A stretch of DNA of 64,000 bases from Colwellia sp. TT2012 (GTDB taxonomy: Bacteria > Pseudomonadota > Gammaproteobacteria > Enterobacterales > Alteromonadaceae), in NCBI RefSeq assembly GCF_001440345.1, contig NZ_LJYX01000009.1, positions 140,492 to 204,491 on the forward strand, given 5' to 3'. The stretch's first letter is position 1, and each line of letters begins with the position of its first letter. Under the pieces are notes generated by a model. That model had not been told where the DNA came from and did not search any database. It saw only the letters and a list, made by a program, of their open reading frames with translations. Positions 49,240 through 60,137 of this stretch are shown here, in pieces. Made by a program: the position numbers and the translations under genes.

Positions 49240-50901
49240 ATGATGGAAAATTTTGCGGAACTTTTTGAAGAAAGTTTAAAAGAAATCGAAACACGCCCTG
49301 GTTCAATTATCAAGGGTACAATCGTAGCCATTAACAAAGACAATGTTATTGTTGATGCTGGCCTTAAATCTGAGAGTGTTATCTCAATTGATCAATTTAA
49401 AAATGCTGCTGGTGAACTTGAAGTAGTTGTTGGTGATGAAATTGACGTAGCCCTAGATGCAACTGATGATGGTTTCGGTGAAACGATTCTTTCTCGTGAA
49501 AAAGCGAAACGTCACGAAGCATGGCAAGTGCTTGAAAAAGCATACGAAGAAAAAGAAACTGTTATCGGTGTTATCAACGGTAAAGTTAAAGGTGGTTTCA
49601 CTGTTGAAGTTAGCAACATTCGTGCTTTCTTACCAGGTTCATTAGTAGATGTTCGTCCAGTACGTGACACTGCTCACCTTGAAGGTAAAGAATTAGAATT
49701 CAAAGTTATTAAGCTTGATCAAAAGCGTAATAACGTAGTTGTTTCACGTCGTGCTGTTATTGAAGCTGAAGGCAGTGCAGAACGTGATGAATTACTTGAA
49801 TCATTAGCGGAAGGCCAAGAAGTTAAAGGTATCGTTAAGAACCTTACTGATTACGGTGCATTTGTTGATTTAGGCGGCATTGATGGTTTATTACATATCA
49901 CAGATATGGCTTGGAAACGTGTTAAGCACCCAAGTGAAATCGTAAATGTTGGCGATGAAATTCAAGTTAAAGTATTGAAATTTGACCGTGAGCGTACCCG
50001 TGTATCTCTAGGTATGAAGCAGTTAGGCGAAGATCCATGGGTAGCAATTGCTAACCGTTACCCAGAAGGTTCTAAACTTTCTGGTCGCGTAACTAACTTA
50101 ACTGACTACGGTTGTTTTGTTGAAATCCAAGAAGGCGTTGAAGGTTTAGTTCACGTTTCTGAAATGGATTGGACTAACAAAAATATCCACCCATCTAAAG
50201 TTGTTAGCTTAGGTGACACAGTTGAAGTGCTAGTATTAGAAATTGACGAAGAACGTCGTCGTATTTCTCTAGGTCTTAAACAGTGTATTGCTAACCCTTG
50301 GGAAGAGTTTGCTAAAAACTTCAACAAAGGTGATAAAGTATCAGGTAAGATCAAGTCAATCACTGACTTTGGTATCTTCATCGGTCTTGACGGCGGCATT
50401 GATGGTTTAGTTCACTTATCTGATATTTCATGGGCTGGTGGTGAAGAAGCCGTTCGTGATTATAAGAAAGGTGATGAAATCGATGCTATCGTTCTACAAG
50501 TTGACCCAGAACGTGAGCGTATCTCGTTAGGTGTTAAACAAGCTGAAGACGACCCGTTCAATATGTATCTGACAGATAAGAAAAAAGGTGCTATTGTTAC
50601 TGGTAAGGTAACAGCAGTTGATGCTAAAGGCGCAACCATTGAGTTAGCTGAAAGTGTTGAAGGTTACCTACGTGTTAGCGACATTTCTGTAGAGCGTATC
50701 GAAGATGCTTCTACCGTAATTAAAGTTGGTGACGACGTTGAAGCTAAGTTTATGGGTGTGGATCGTAAGAACCGTACTATTAGCTTATCTATCAAAGCAA
50801 AAGATCAAGCTGACGAACGTGAAGCAATGGACAACCTAAACCAAGTTGAAGAAAGTGGTTTAAGTGCTATGGCTGCAGCGTTTAAAAATGCTAAAAACTA
50901 A
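49240..50901 (+). CDS. rpsA: 30S ribosomal protein S1
   Basis: S1 brings mRNA to the 30S subunit. Six S1 (OB-fold) repeats are visible, including [60 protein letters not shown] and [21 protein letters not shown] chose ATG 49240 because [20 protein letters not shown] lines up with the E. coli N-terminus. An upstream in-frame ATG at 49201 would add 13 residues that the family lacks. There is no clear Shine-Dalgarno, as known for rpsA. 553 residues is close to E. coli (557). Codon use is noticeably biased, as expected for high expression. Confidence 0.96.
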   Translation: MMENFAELFEESLKEIETRPGSIIKGTIVAINKDNVIVDAGLKSESVISIDQFKNAAGELEVVVGDEIDVALDATDDGFGETILSREKAKRHEAWQVLEKAYEEKETVIGVINGKVKGGFTVEVSNIRAFLPGSLVDVRPVRDTAHLEGKELEFKVIKLDQKRNNVVVSRRAVIEAEGSAERDELLESLAEGQEVKGIVKNLTDYGAFVDLGGIDGLLHITDMAWKRVKHPSEIVNVGDEIQVKVLKFDRERTRVSLGMKQLGEDPWVAIANRYPEGSKLSGRVTNLTDYGCFVEIQEGVEGLVHVSEMDWTNKNIHPSKVVSLGDTVEVLVLEIDEERRRISLGLKQCIANPWEEFAKNFNKGDKVSGKIKSITDFGIFIGLDGGIDGLVHLSDISWAGGEEAVRDYKKGDEIDAIVLQVDPERERISLGVKQAEDDPFNMYLTDKKKGAIVTGKVTAVDAKGATIELAESVEGYLRVSDISVERIEDASTVIKVGDDVEAKFMGVDRKNRTISLSIKAKDQADEREAMDNLNQVEESGLSAMAAAFKNAKN

Positions 50902-50937
50902 TATTCCTTAAACGGAAATAGTTTTACTTTGCAATGG

Positions 50938-50956
50938 TGCTGTAATTATTACAGCA
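50938..50956. other. 19-bp perfect palindrome in the rpsA-ihfB gap
   Basis: TGCTGTAATTATTACAGCA is self-complementary with a single central base. It lies 37 bp past the rpsA stop and immediately before the weak terminator-like hairpin. It could be an operator or an RNA hairpin that protects the rpsA 3' end. Confidence 0.6.
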
Positions 50957-50963
50957 AGTGAAA

Positions 50964-50999
50964 GGAGTATTTATCACTAGTGTGGTGATACTCTTTTCT
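50964..50999 (+). terminator. Probable terminator or attenuator after rpsA
   Basis: GAGTATTTATCAC pairs with GTGATACTC, leaving a bulge, and is followed by TTTTCTT. The stem is imperfect, so partial readthrough into ihfB is plausible, as in other rpsA-ihfB loci. Confidence 0.55.
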
Positions 51000-51080
51000 T
51001 ATTTTAAACGCCATCGGCGGAGCCAACTTTTTATGATAAGTAAAGTTGCGCGGTGCTAGGTAAATACTTAGAGGTCGAGT

Positions 51081-51368
51081 ATGACTAAGTCAGAACTTAT
51101 TGAAAAATTAGCCGATAAATTAAGTCATTTATCCGCGAAAGACGTGGAAAAATCGATTAAAGAAATCTTAGAATTAATGGCGCAATCTTTATCAAAAGGT
51201 GAGCGCATTGAAATTCGAGGTTTTGGTAGTTTTTCATTGCATTATCGCGCACCTAGAGTTGGTAGAAATCCAAAGACTGGTGAATCGGTTGAGTTAAGCG
51301 GGAAATACGTGCCTCACTTTAAGCCAGGAAAAGAGTTACGTGAAAGAGTTAATCTTTCGGTAGCATAA
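51081..51368 (+). CDS. ihfB: Integration host factor subunit beta
   Basis: 95 residues. IHF is a sequence-specific DNA-bending nucleoid protein working as an alpha/beta heterodimer. [20 protein letters not shown] and the DNA-binding arm [20 protein letters not shown] with [10 protein letters not shown] are characteristic of IhfB rather than HU. ATG follows GAGGTCGAGT. It lies downstream of rpsA as in E. coli and is followed by a strong terminator. Confidence 0.97.
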   Translation: MTKSELIEKLADKLSHLSAKDVEKSIKEILELMAQSLSKGERIEIRGFGSFSLHYRAPRVGRNPKTGESVELSGKYVPHFKPGKELRERVNLSVA

Positions 51369-51398
51369 ATTGCAAAGCTAACTAAAAAATTAGATAAT

Positions 51399-51429
51399 AA
51401 ACGGCATGTTAACCATGCCGTTTTTTTTT
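51399..51429 (+). terminator. Rho-independent terminator after ihfB
   Basis: AACGGCATG-TTAAC-CATGCCGTT is a perfect 9-bp stem with a 5-nt loop and a run of nine or more T. It sits between ihfB and lapA, so lapAB probably has its own promoter or depends on readthrough. Confidence 0.95.
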
Positions 51430-51448
51430 GCAAAATTTAACAAGGCCA

Positions 51449-51700
51449 ATGAAAGTGCGATTATATACAACACTCTTTTTTATCTTAGCTTTACTTACCG
51501 TAGCATTTATTTTTGGTAGCCAAAACGAGCAATTACTGACCTTAAACTATTTAATTGCGCGTACAGAATTAACTGTGGCTGCCGCGGTGAGTTTATTTAC
51601 CGGCCTAGGTTTTTTCTTAGGTTTATTAGTTACTATTCTTTGGCGTATTGTACGAAAAAGTAAAAAAGCATTCGCTAAAAATAAATCTCAGGAAGTCTAG
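51449..51700 (+). CDS. lapA: Lipopolysaccharide assembly protein LapA
   Basis: 83 residues, with two hydrophobic helices (LYTTLFFILALLTVAFIFGS and the AAAVSLFTGLGFFLGLLVTI region) around a short loop, and a basic C-terminus (RKSKKAFAKNK). This is the LapA (DUF1049) architecture. LapA works with LapB at the inner membrane to control LpxC turnover. I chose ATG 51449 with AAGG upstream; a TTG at 51428 lies in the terminator's T-run and is unlikely. It is followed by lapB after 60 bp. Confidence 0.9.
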   Translation: MKVRLYTTLFFILALLTVAFIFGSQNEQLLTLNYLIARTELTVAAAVSLFTGLGFFLGLLVTILWRIVRKSKKAFAKNKSQEV

Positions 51701-51760
51701 TGTCATCTGACTTAACACTAGACTTCCTCATTCTTTATACCACCTGTCTCAAGAGCTCTA

Positions 51761-52930
51761 ATGATTGAATTACTCTTTTTATTATTACCCGTTGCCATGG
51801 CTTATGGCTGGTTTATGGGCCGTAATAGCATCAAACAAAACCAGCAAACGGCAAAACAAGATCTATCGATAAAATACTCTACCGGCTTAAATTACTTACT
51901 CTCGAACCAGCAAGATAAAGCCATTGATTCACTGCTCGATGCGTTAAAGGTTGAAGATGACAGTGTTGAAGCACATTTTGCTATGGCCAATTTATTTCGT
52001 AAACGTGGTGAGTTAGACCGCGCATTAAAAGTCCATGAGCATCTAGTTAGGTTAAATCACTTACCGACTAAAGATAAACAACAAGCGGTCTTTGAGTTAG
52101 GTAAAGATTTTTTAAGCGCTGGTTTGTATGATCGTGCGGAAACTATGTTTACCAAATTATTAAAGTCGAAAGATTATGGGGCAAAATCGTTATCGTATTT
52201 ATTGAAAATTTTTCAATCAACAAAAGATTGGCAACATGGTATAGATAGAAAAAAATTAATCGTAAAACATAAAGATAAACGCTTATTGCATACCTTAGCT
52301 AATTTCTATTGTGAATTAGCGACCACAGCTTTTGAACAAGATAAATTTATTGAAGTGATTGAATTACTAGAGCAAGCACTGTTACTCGATCCCAATTCAT
52401 GTCGCGCAAATTGGCTGATGGCAAAAATTTATGAGAGTCATCAGCAATGTGAGTTAGCTGCCAAGTGTTATCAAGCTATTTATCATCAAGATAATGAGTT
52501 TTTTCCTGATGTTATTGACCCCATGTTAGCTTGTTATACTCGCTTAGATGCTCTGGAAGAATTCTATAGCTTTATTAAAATGGTTTATGATGAAACGGCA
52601 AGCTCAGGGGCGTTAATCTGCTACCTTAGCTATGTAGAGCAAAAGCATGGTAAGAAAAAAGCATTAGAATTTATTGTGTCAGCGTTAAAGCGCAGACCGA
52701 CTATCCGTGGCTTTGAACACTTCGTCAATATGCAAATGACATCGACAGATGGGCCTGTCAGCAATACCGGCTTAGATTTAATTAAAGAATTGATCAGTGA
52801 ATATTTGAAAATTAAACACAGATATAGCTGCCGTACTTGTGGCTTTAATAGCCAGATTCATTATTGGTCATGTCCATCATGTCATGAGTGGGAGCAATTG
52901 AAACCGTTCCGCGGGCTCGAAGGCGAATAA
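51761..52930 (+). CDS. lapB: Lipopolysaccharide assembly protein LapB (YciM)
   Basis: 389 residues: one N-terminal membrane anchor (LLFLLLPVAMAYGWFMGRNS), a series of TPR repeats (about 40-330, for example EAHFAMANLFRKRGELDRAL), and a C-terminal rubredoxin-like zinc ribbon CRTCGFNSQIHYWSCPSCHE. LapB recruits LpxC to FtsH for degradation and so sets LPS levels. Length and layout match E. coli LapB. Gene order lapA-lapB-pyrF is also that of E. coli. Confidence 0.95.
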   Translation: MIELLFLLLPVAMAYGWFMGRNSIKQNQQTAKQDLSIKYSTGLNYLLSNQQDKAIDSLLDALKVEDDSVEAHFAMANLFRKRGELDRALKVHEHLVRLNHLPTKDKQQAVFELGKDFLSAGLYDRAETMFTKLLKSKDYGAKSLSYLLKIFQSTKDWQHGIDRKKLIVKHKDKRLLHTLANFYCELATTAFEQDKFIEVIELLEQALLLDPNSCRANWLMAKIYESHQQCELAAKCYQAIYHQDNEFFPDVIDPMLACYTRLDALEEFYSFIKMVYDETASSGALICYLSYVEQKHGKKKALEFIVSALKRRPTIRGFEHFVNMQMTSTDGPVSNTGLDLIKELISEYLKIKHRYSCRTCGFNSQIHYWSCPSCHEWEQLKPFRGLEGE

Positions 52931-53138
52931 ACAGCATCTTCGTTGCTACTTTCAACAATATTATTGTCAAAAGTACTCACTGACATTCGTCAGCTCCGTG
53001 CTCTTTTCTCAATATTGAAGAAACTCGCTTTGAATATCCAGTTTATTAATTTTCTGTTAGTAATATTAAAAGTTAGCAACAAACTAGACCTTCAGGAATT
53101 AATTGAAGGTCTTAAGTAAAGAACACAAAGGAAAAATC
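52931..53138. repeat. Intergenic sequence with short inverted repeats between lapB and pyrF
   Basis: No ORF is present. Several small self-complementary stretches occur: ACAATATTATTGT, TGACATTCGTCA, and an inverted AATATTG pair. It has the look of a dispersed intergenic repeat of Colwellia-like genomes, which is my recollection and cannot be checked here. Confidence 0.35.
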
Positions 53139-53834
53139 ATGAACGATCCAAAAGTAGTAGTCGCGCTAGACTTTGATAAAAAAGAAGCTGCGTTATCATT
53201 TGTTGATAAGATTCAACCCACAGATGCTCGTTTGAAAGTCGGTAAAGAAATGTTTACCTACTTTGGTCCTGAGTTTGTCAAGCAACTGACAGGGAAGGGC
53301 TTTGATGTATTTCTCGATTTAAAATTTCATGATATTCCTAATACTGTGGCAAAAGCTGTTACCGCAGCTGCTGATTTAGGTGTCTGGATGGTGAATGTTC
53401 ATGCTAGTGGTGGTAGCCAAATGATGACTAAAGCTAAGCAGGCATTAGATCATTACGGCAAAGATGCGCCGTTATTAATAGCGGTCACCGTATTAACAAG
53501 TATGAGCGAGGAAGACCTGCGTGGTTTAGGCATTACTAAATCTCCCGCAGAGCAAGTGAGTTTTTTAGCGAATCTAGCCAAGCAAAGTGGTTTGAATGGT
53601 GTTGTTTGTTCTGCATGGGAAGCTGAGCAATTAAAATTGGATTTAGGCAAAGAATTTAAATTGATAACCCCTGGCATAAGACCGGCAGGCTCGGCGCAAG
53701 ATGATCAACAGCGGATTATGACTCCAGAGCAAGCAATGAATGTGGGTGTCGACTATTTGGTGATCGGACGCCCCATTACTAAAGCAAAAGATCCGCAACT
53801 TGTCTTACAACAAATTAATGCGTCCATAAGTTAA
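53139..53834 (+). CDS. pyrF: Orotidine 5'-phosphate decarboxylase
   Basis: 231 residues. PyrF makes UMP from [36 protein letters not shown], and the catalytic [15 protein letters not shown] are diagnostic, with TPGIRPAG and YLVIGRPIT in the phosphate-binding part. I chose ATG 53139 behind AAAGGAAA; a TTG at 53103 would add 12 unrelated residues. A bidirectional terminator lies between it and the convergent gapA. Confidence 0.96.
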   Translation: MNDPKVVVALDFDKKEAALSFVDKIQPTDARLKVGKEMFTYFGPEFVKQLTGKGFDVFLDLKFHDIPNTVAKAVTAAADLGVWMVNVHASGGSQMMTKAKQALDHYGKDAPLLIAVTVLTSMSEEDLRGLGITKSPAEQVSFLANLAKQSGLNGVVCSAWEAEQLKLDLGKEFKLITPGIRPAGSAQDDQQRIMTPEQAMNVGVDYLVIGRPITKAKDPQLVLQQINASIS

Positions 53835-53948
53835 TACCAATTCCACTTCCACTAAGCACAACAAGATCACAAACTTAATGAAAATGGTATAACGTTATTT
53901 TCTGTATTAATAATGCAGATTTTTTATAATATTTTATAAAAACAAGAC

Positions 53949-53985
53949 AAAAAAAGCTAGATCAATGAATTACCTAGCTTTTTTA
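53949..53985. terminator. Bidirectional terminator between pyrF and gapA
   Basis: AAAAAAGCTAG ... CTAGCTTTTTT forms a stem with an A-run on one side and a T-run on the other, so it can end transcription of pyrF on the plus strand and gapA on the minus strand. Upstream, at 53833-53895, a stretch starting ATACCAATTCCAC and ending GGTAT may be a small intergenic repeat. Confidence 0.85.
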
Positions 53986-54011
53986 TACCAGAGTGTTTAT
54001 TTCACCGGCGT

Positions 54012-55064
<1,053 letters not shown>

Positions 55065-55270
55065 TTATTACAAGCTAAACATAGCTTTTATGACTTAATA
55101 TTTCATATTTAGTCTGTTGTTTTGTTTTAATTACAAAACTTTGTATTTACAGCTTAATTAATTGCGTATTTTGTACAATACTTTAGAAATAGCATGATAG
55201 AATGCGCAAAATTTTGAAGAATAGTTGCGAGCCAAGACTCCCGACCTTATTTGACAGAGGAAAAATATTT

Positions 55271-56803
55271 ATGACACAAGATAAAATTTTGTGTGACATT
55301 GGCTTTATTGGCCTAGGTGTTATGGGTAAAAATCTGGTGCTTAATTTAGCGGATAATGGCTACAATATTGCAGCATTTGATTTAAGTGATGAAAAGGTTC
55401 AAGCCCTTATTGCTCAAGATGAAATTGAGAACACTACCGGCACTCCACGTGTGTATGGCTGCTCCTCTTATACTGAATTATTGTCGCAACTTAAAGCTCC
55501 TCACCTCATTGTCTTAAGTGTTCCTGCGGGGGATCCGGTTGACCAAATCTGTGAAAACCTTATTGGTGCGGGTATTCAGCCAGACGATATCATTATTGAT
55601 ACCGGTAACAGCTTATGGCTTGATACCGTTGCTAGAGAAAAAAAGTACAATAGTAATTTCTTGTTGTTTTCTTCGGCAGTATCCGGGGGCGAAGTTGGCG
55701 CACGTTTTGGTCCATCATTAATGCCAAGTGGCTCTCCTTATGCTTGGGCTCGTGTTAAACCAATTTGGGAAGCTATTGCCGCTAAAGTTGATAAGAAAAC
55801 GGGTAAACCTATCGAGCGTACTCAACCTGGGCAAGTTATCACTGATGGTGAGCCTTGTGCTACCTATATTGGTCCAGCGGGAGCAGGCCATTACGTTAAA
55901 ATGGTGCACAACGGTATTGAATATGCGGATATGCAAATAATTTGTGAAGCCTATCACGTATTAAAATCGGCGTTACGTTTAACGTGCGATGAAATTGCTG
56001 ATATATTTGCCCAGTGGAATAAGGGTCCATTAGACAGTTATTTATTGGAAATATCGGTCGAAGTATTACGCCATAAAACTAAGGATACTAATACTCCCTT
56101 GGTTGAGTTGATTCTAGATAAAGCGGGGCAAAAAGGCACTGGGCTTTGGACGGCAATGAGTAGCTTAGAATTGGGTTGTCCAGCACCGACTATAGCTCAA
56201 GCGGTTTATGCTCGCTCTATTTCATCATTTAAAGAGCTACGAACTCAGGCATCAGAATTGCTCACGGGTCCACAACAGACAGCTTTACCTGCAGCAGAGC
56301 AGCAAGAAATTATTGAGCAATTACATGATGCCATGTACTGCGCTAAAATTTGTGCTTATGCCCAAGGTTTCCAGTTAATGAAACTTGCCGGAAAAGAGCA
56401 TGGTTGGACCTTAGATTTTGCCAGTATTGCTAAAATTTGGCGTGCGGGTTGCATCATTCGAGCCGCATTCTTGCAGTCGATAACAAATGCTTATCAGAAA
56501 AATGAGCATTTAGATAATTTAATGCTAGATGATTTCTTTATTAAGCAACTAAATGAGCGACAATTAAACTGGCGCAAAGCGATATGTTTTGCAACTATGC
56601 AGGGTGTACCTATAGGGGCCTTGTCCTCTTCACTTGCTTATTATGATTCAATGCGATGTGAAACATTACCCGCTAATTTGTTGCAAGCTCAGCGAGATTT
56701 TTTTGGTGCTCATACTTTTGAGCGAATTGATAAAACGCCGGGTAAAAAATATCATGTGCAGTGGTCAACCAAGGACAGAGAAACTGTCGTTGTTGATAGC
56801 TAA
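55271..56803 (+). CDS. gnd: 6-phosphogluconate dehydrogenase, decarboxylating
   Basis: 510 residues. It oxidises 6-phosphogluconate to ribulose-5-phosphate with NADP. The Rossmann start DIGFIGLGVMGKNLVLNLAD, the SSAVSGGEVGARFGPSLMPS substrate motif and GHYVKMVHNGIEYADMQIIC are diagnostic, with KGTGLWTAMSSLELG later. I chose ATG 55271 with AGAGGA upstream; the ATG at 55202 would add 23 residues unlike the family. It resembles the long (about 508-residue) Gnd form. msrB follows after 11 bp and is probably co-transcribed. Confidence 0.94.
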   Translation: MTQDKILCDIGFIGLGVMGKNLVLNLADNGYNIAAFDLSDEKVQALIAQDEIENTTGTPRVYGCSSYTELLSQLKAPHLIVLSVPAGDPVDQICENLIGAGIQPDDIIIDTGNSLWLDTVAREKKYNSNFLLFSSAVSGGEVGARFGPSLMPSGSPYAWARVKPIWEAIAAKVDKKTGKPIERTQPGQVITDGEPCATYIGPAGAGHYVKMVHNGIEYADMQIICEAYHVLKSALRLTCDEIADIFAQWNKGPLDSYLLEISVEVLRHKTKDTNTPLVELILDKAGQKGTGLWTAMSSLELGCPAPTIAQAVYARSISSFKELRTQASELLTGPQQTALPAAEQQEIIEQLHDAMYCAKICAYAQGFQLMKLAGKEHGWTLDFASIAKIWRAGCIIRAAFLQSITNAYQKNEHLDNLMLDDFFIKQLNERQLNWRKAICFATMQGVPIGALSSSLAYYDSMRCETLPANLLQAQRDFFGAHTFERIDKTPGKKYHVQWSTKDRETVVVDS

Positions 56804-56814
56804 GGGTTCAAATT

Positions 56815-57192
56815 ATGACAAATAATGATGATTATAAAAATAAACTCACCGATGATGCTTATAAAGTATGTCGGTTAGCGGCTACTGAACAGCCCTTTAG
56901 TGGTATTTATAATGATCACTGGCAGCAGGGCATATATCATTGTGCCTGCTGTGAGCAAGCTTTATTTACCAGTGAAAGCAAGTTTGATACCGGCTGTGGC
57001 TGGCCTAGCTTCTTTGCCAGTATTGAAATACAAGTGCTATATAAAACGGATAGCTCAAATGGCATGCAACGGGTAGAGATTCAGTGCAAAAACTGTTTAT
57101 CTCATCTTGGGCATGTCTTTGACGATGGCCCTAAACCTACGGGTAAACGCTATTGCGTTAACTCACTTAGCTTAAACTTTCAGCCTAAATAA
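56815..57192 (+). CDS. msrB: Peptide-methionine (R)-S-oxide reductase MsrB
   Basis: 125 residues. MsrB repairs oxidised methionine. Two zinc CxxC pairs (CACC and CKNC), FDTGCGWPSFF, SHLGHVFDDGPKPTGKRYCV and the catalytic Cys in RYCVNSLSL are all present. It lies 11 bp after gnd, whose NADPH supports thioredoxin, the reductant of MsrB; that functional link is an inference. Confidence 0.95.
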   Translation: MTNNDDYKNKLTDDAYKVCRLAATEQPFSGIYNDHWQQGIYHCACCEQALFTSESKFDTGCGWPSFFASIEIQVLYKTDSSNGMQRVEIQCKNCLSHLGHVFDDGPKPTGKRYCVNSLSLNFQPK

Positions 57193-57263
57193 GCGGTAAC
57201 AGCAATGCTGCTTAGTCGTATATAGCACTATCGCTGCCCCCTTAACCATGTGTTTTACTCTGA

Positions 57264-58103
57264 TTAATAACTTGGGCTAGTAAATTGTCCTGCGGTAATT
57301 TTAGCTAAGGTAGTGCGCGCGACTTTATCAAGAAACTTTGCATCTAAGCTTTTAGCTTGTTGATAGTTCTTAAGGTTAGCTTCTATCCTCTGGTCGGGCT
57401 TATCTTGTAATAGCTGGTATGTCCGTAACCATATATATGCTTGCTTATATTGCTTCTTCTGCGTGAATATCGTGGCTAGGGTCTGTAATATTTCAGCAGG
57501 CAGTTCAGTGCCAGGTTGATGAAGTTCAAGTGCACGGTATAACAAGCCCAAGGTTTTATTGCGGTCTCGTTTTATATAATAGGTGGCTAAATGCAGTTGT
57601 GCCGTTGAGTTTTCAAGTATCGGTGTGCCTTCTAGTTTTAAAAACTCGGCTAGGGCCAAGGTATTTCCTTCCCGGGACCAGTGATAATAAAGCAGGTGTG
57701 GGTGCTTAGTCTGAACACTTTGTTCGGTTAGTAATGATAAATTCGCTTGAGCTGTTATTAAATTATCTTTTCTGAGCGTGGTTTTTTCTTTTAATTTGAT
57801 GTGTTGGATTTGAGAAGCCAGTGACATACATTTAATATACCCCTCATAAGCAACAAGTAAGCTGTATTTATCAACATCAAGGTTTTTATCTTTGACATTA
57901 ATTCGTGCAAAAGTGACTTGGTTTCGTTGGGTTTTACACCAGCTATCTTGGCCAAAATCATTACATATCTCTTCATTTTCCTTACACAATTGCATCAAGG
58001 TAACACTGCTGTCACAGGCATTAAGAGTTAGCACTAAAATGAGGGGCCAGCATTTGCTAACCAAGGGAAATCGTAACTGTATTATTTTTCGAAAAGTAAT
58101 CAT
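57264..58103 (-). CDS. Lipoprotein of DUF2989 type
   Basis: 279 residues from ATG 58103. The leader ends in LVLTLNACDSS, a lipobox, so the protein is probably membrane-anchored in the envelope. The mature N-terminus CKENEEICNDFGQDSWCKTQ, with its paired cysteines, fits the DUF2989 lipoproteins of Shewanella and Colwellia. The rest is helical, TPR/SEL1-like (AQLHLATYYIKRDRNKTLGL). An upstream ATG at 58148 would give an unusually long leader; neither has a clear ribosome binding site. Function is unknown. It is convergent with msrB and divergent from the second GAPDH. Confidence 0.75.
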   Translation of the reverse strand: MITFRKIIQLRFPLVSKCWPLILVLTLNACDSSVTLMQLCKENEEICNDFGQDSWCKTQRNQVTFARINVKDKNLDVDKYSLLVAYEGYIKCMSLASQIQHIKLKEKTTLRKDNLITAQANLSLLTEQSVQTKHPHLLYYHWSREGNTLALAEFLKLEGTPILENSTAQLHLATYYIKRDRNKTLGLLYRALELHQPGTELPAEILQTLATIFTQKKQYKQAYIWLRTYQLLQDKPDQRIEANLKNYQQAKSLDAKFLDKVARTTLAKITAGQFTSPSY

Positions 58104-58255
58104 AAAAACACCAAAAAGATTTTTGTAACCGGTAGAGAAATAATTCATACTGAATTACAATACGCCCGTGAGTATAACCCAACTAGCTATTATCGATTCT
58201 AGAACACCATGATAATAGCCTATTGTTTAATTGACTGAAATAAAAGGTTTAAGTA

Positions 58256-59707
58256 ATGACTTCTCATCTTGAGGAAAAATATCAAGCAAGCTGGCAAGAG
58301 CGTCAAACGTTCGCAGAAAATATGCAACCCCTTATTGGACAGTTGTATCGTAATAAAGGCATTGAAATTTCAGTGTACGGTCGCCAGTTATTAAATGCGT
58401 CTCCTATTGATATTATTAAAGCACATAAGTCTGTTGCTCTACATGAAGCAAGCAAATTACGTTTACGTGAAAGTTTCCCTTTTGTTGAAGCCATTAGCAA
58501 AATGGAACTAGCACCTGCTCGCATTGATGTCGGTAAACTAGCCTATAGATATTTATACCTTGGTAAAGCCAATGACCTATCGATTGAACAATACTTAGAG
58601 AAAGAGTTATCAGTAGAAAGTCGTGAAAACACCGGTCAAAAAAGCCAAGACGTAGTGCTTTATGGTTTTGGTCGAATTGGTCGCTTGTTAGCGCGTTTAT
58701 TAATTGAGCGTGCCGGCCCAAATGCGACACTAAACCTTCGTGCTATCGTTTTACGTCCCAGTAAAGGCGGCGATGATCTAGAAAAACGTGCGAGTTTACT
58801 CCGTCGTGATTCCGTTCATGGTGCTTTTAATGGCAGCATTACTATTGATAAAGAAAATAATGTCATTAAAGCCAACGGTGCCTTTATCAAAGTGATTTAT
58901 GCCAATTCACCGGCTGAAATCGATTACACTGCATATGGTATTAATAACGCCTTAGTTGTTGATAATACCGGTATCTGGACGGATGAAGAAGGTTTAGGTC
59001 AACATCTTAAATCTAAAGGTGTTGGTAAAGTATTACTAACAGCACCGGCTAAAGGCGATATTAAAAACATCGTTTATGGTGTTAACCACGATATGATATT
59101 AGCTTCAGATAAAATTATTTCTGCTGCTAGTTGTACAACTAATGCGATTACCCCAGTATTAAAAGCGATTAATGATGAATACGGTATTCGTAATGGCCAT
59201 GTGGAAACTATCCACTCATATACCAACGATCAAAACTTGATTGATAATTACCATCCAGCACCACGTCGTGGTCGCAGTGCGCCATTAAATATGGTTATCA
59301 GCACTACGGGTGCAGCTAAAGCGGTGGCTAAAGCATTACCTGAGCTGAAAGGTTTATTAACAGGTAACGCAATTCGGGTACCAACGCCTAATGTTTCAAT
59401 GGCAATCTTAAACTTGAATTTAAAGAAAGCTACCGATAAAGCAGCGTTAAATGATTACTTACGTAATATTTCATTGAACTCTCCTTTACAAAACCAAATT
59501 GATTATACCGCTTCGACCGAAATCGTTTCTAGCGATTTAGTTGGCTCACGTTATGCGGGTGTTGTTGATTCACAAGCAACAATTGTTGAGGGTGATCGTG
59601 CGGTATTATACATTTGGTATGACAATGAGTTTGGTTATAGCTGTCAAGTATTGCAAGTTATGCTTGAAATGTCAGGAATTACGGTACCTAGCTTACCGCA
59701 TAAATAA
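58256..59707 (+). CDS. Long-form glyceraldehyde-3-phosphate dehydrogenase with N-terminal extension
   Basis: 483 residues. A helical extension of about 125 residues precedes a GAPDH core: VVLYGFGRIGRLLARLLIER (NAD(P) site), LLRRDSVHGAFNG, catalytic Cys in ISAASCTTNAITPVLKA, HSYTNDQNLIDNYHPAPRRG, and YIWYDNEFGYSCQVLQVM. This long type occurs in vibrios and Alteromonadales beside a normal GapA. The substrate could be glyceraldehyde-3-phosphate in the gluconeogenic direction or a related phospho-aldehyde; sequence alone cannot decide. It has its own terminator. Confidence 0.88.
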   Translation: MTSHLEEKYQASWQERQTFAENMQPLIGQLYRNKGIEISVYGRQLLNASPIDIIKAHKSVALHEASKLRLRESFPFVEAISKMELAPARIDVGKLAYRYLYLGKANDLSIEQYLEKELSVESRENTGQKSQDVVLYGFGRIGRLLARLLIERAGPNATLNLRAIVLRPSKGGDDLEKRASLLRRDSVHGAFNGSITIDKENNVIKANGAFIKVIYANSPAEIDYTAYGINNALVVDNTGIWTDEEGLGQHLKSKGVGKVLLTAPAKGDIKNIVYGVNHDMILASDKIISAASCTTNAITPVLKAINDEYGIRNGHVETIHSYTNDQNLIDNYHPAPRRGRSAPLNMVISTTGAAKAVAKALPELKGLLTGNAIRVPTPNVSMAILNLNLKKATDKAALNDYLRNISLNSPLQNQIDYTASTEIVSSDLVGSRYAGVVDSQATIVEGDRAVLYIWYDNEFGYSCQVLQVMLEMSGITVPSLPHK

Positions 59708-59732
59708 ATTCACTTAATAAACATAAGTGATC

Positions 59733-59773
59733 AAAAAAAAGCGCATGTTATATAATAATAGGCGCTTTTTTAT
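59733..59773 (+). terminator. Rho-independent terminator after the long GAPDH gene
   Basis: AAAAAAAAGCGC ... GCGCTTTTTT forms an A/T-extended stem with a loop of about 17 nt and ends in a T-run, 26 bp past the stop. Confidence 0.75.
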
Positions 59774-59884
59774 TTTAGTAGTCGTTGTTTTTTAGTGGCT
59801 GGTAATAAAAACTCACTTAATACTTATGTTTTTCAGCGGTCGGCCGATAAATGTTTATTGCTAATTAATACACAAGGGGGATTT

Positions 59885-60082
59885 ATGTCTATCAGCTTAG
59901 GTCAAAATAATTCTGTTGCTGCGCAATCTAACTTTGGTGCTGAATTTCTCACTGCAGCAGTAGCTAAAAGCCAGCAAGAATTAGAGGGACAAATGGTATT
60001 ACAGCTTATTCAATCAGCAAATATAAATAATGTGCCCGCGCCAATAGGCAATAGTGGTTTTCAAGTCAATATTAAGGTGTAA
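59885..60082 (+). CDS. Small protein, possibly YjfB-type putative motility protein
   Basis: 65 residues: MSISLGQNNSVAAQSNFGAE, then a helix with KSQQELEGQMVLQLIQSA and a short tail ending GNSGFQVNIKV. The layout (N-terminal helix, Q-rich LQLIQ helix, Pro-rich linker, closing hydrophobic strand) resembles the small YjfB family of putative motility proteins, but this rests on weak similarity. The start is chosen at ATG 59885 because AAGGGGGA precedes it; a GTG at 59795 would add 30 unrelated residues. Confidence 0.6.
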   Translation: MSISLGQNNSVAAQSNFGAEFLTAAVAKSQQELEGQMVLQLIQSANINNVPAPIGNSGFQVNIKV

Positions 60083-60137
60083 AGCCTTTATCTTATGGCC
60101 CTGACTTACCAAGGGTGTTTGTCAAACTAGGTGTTGC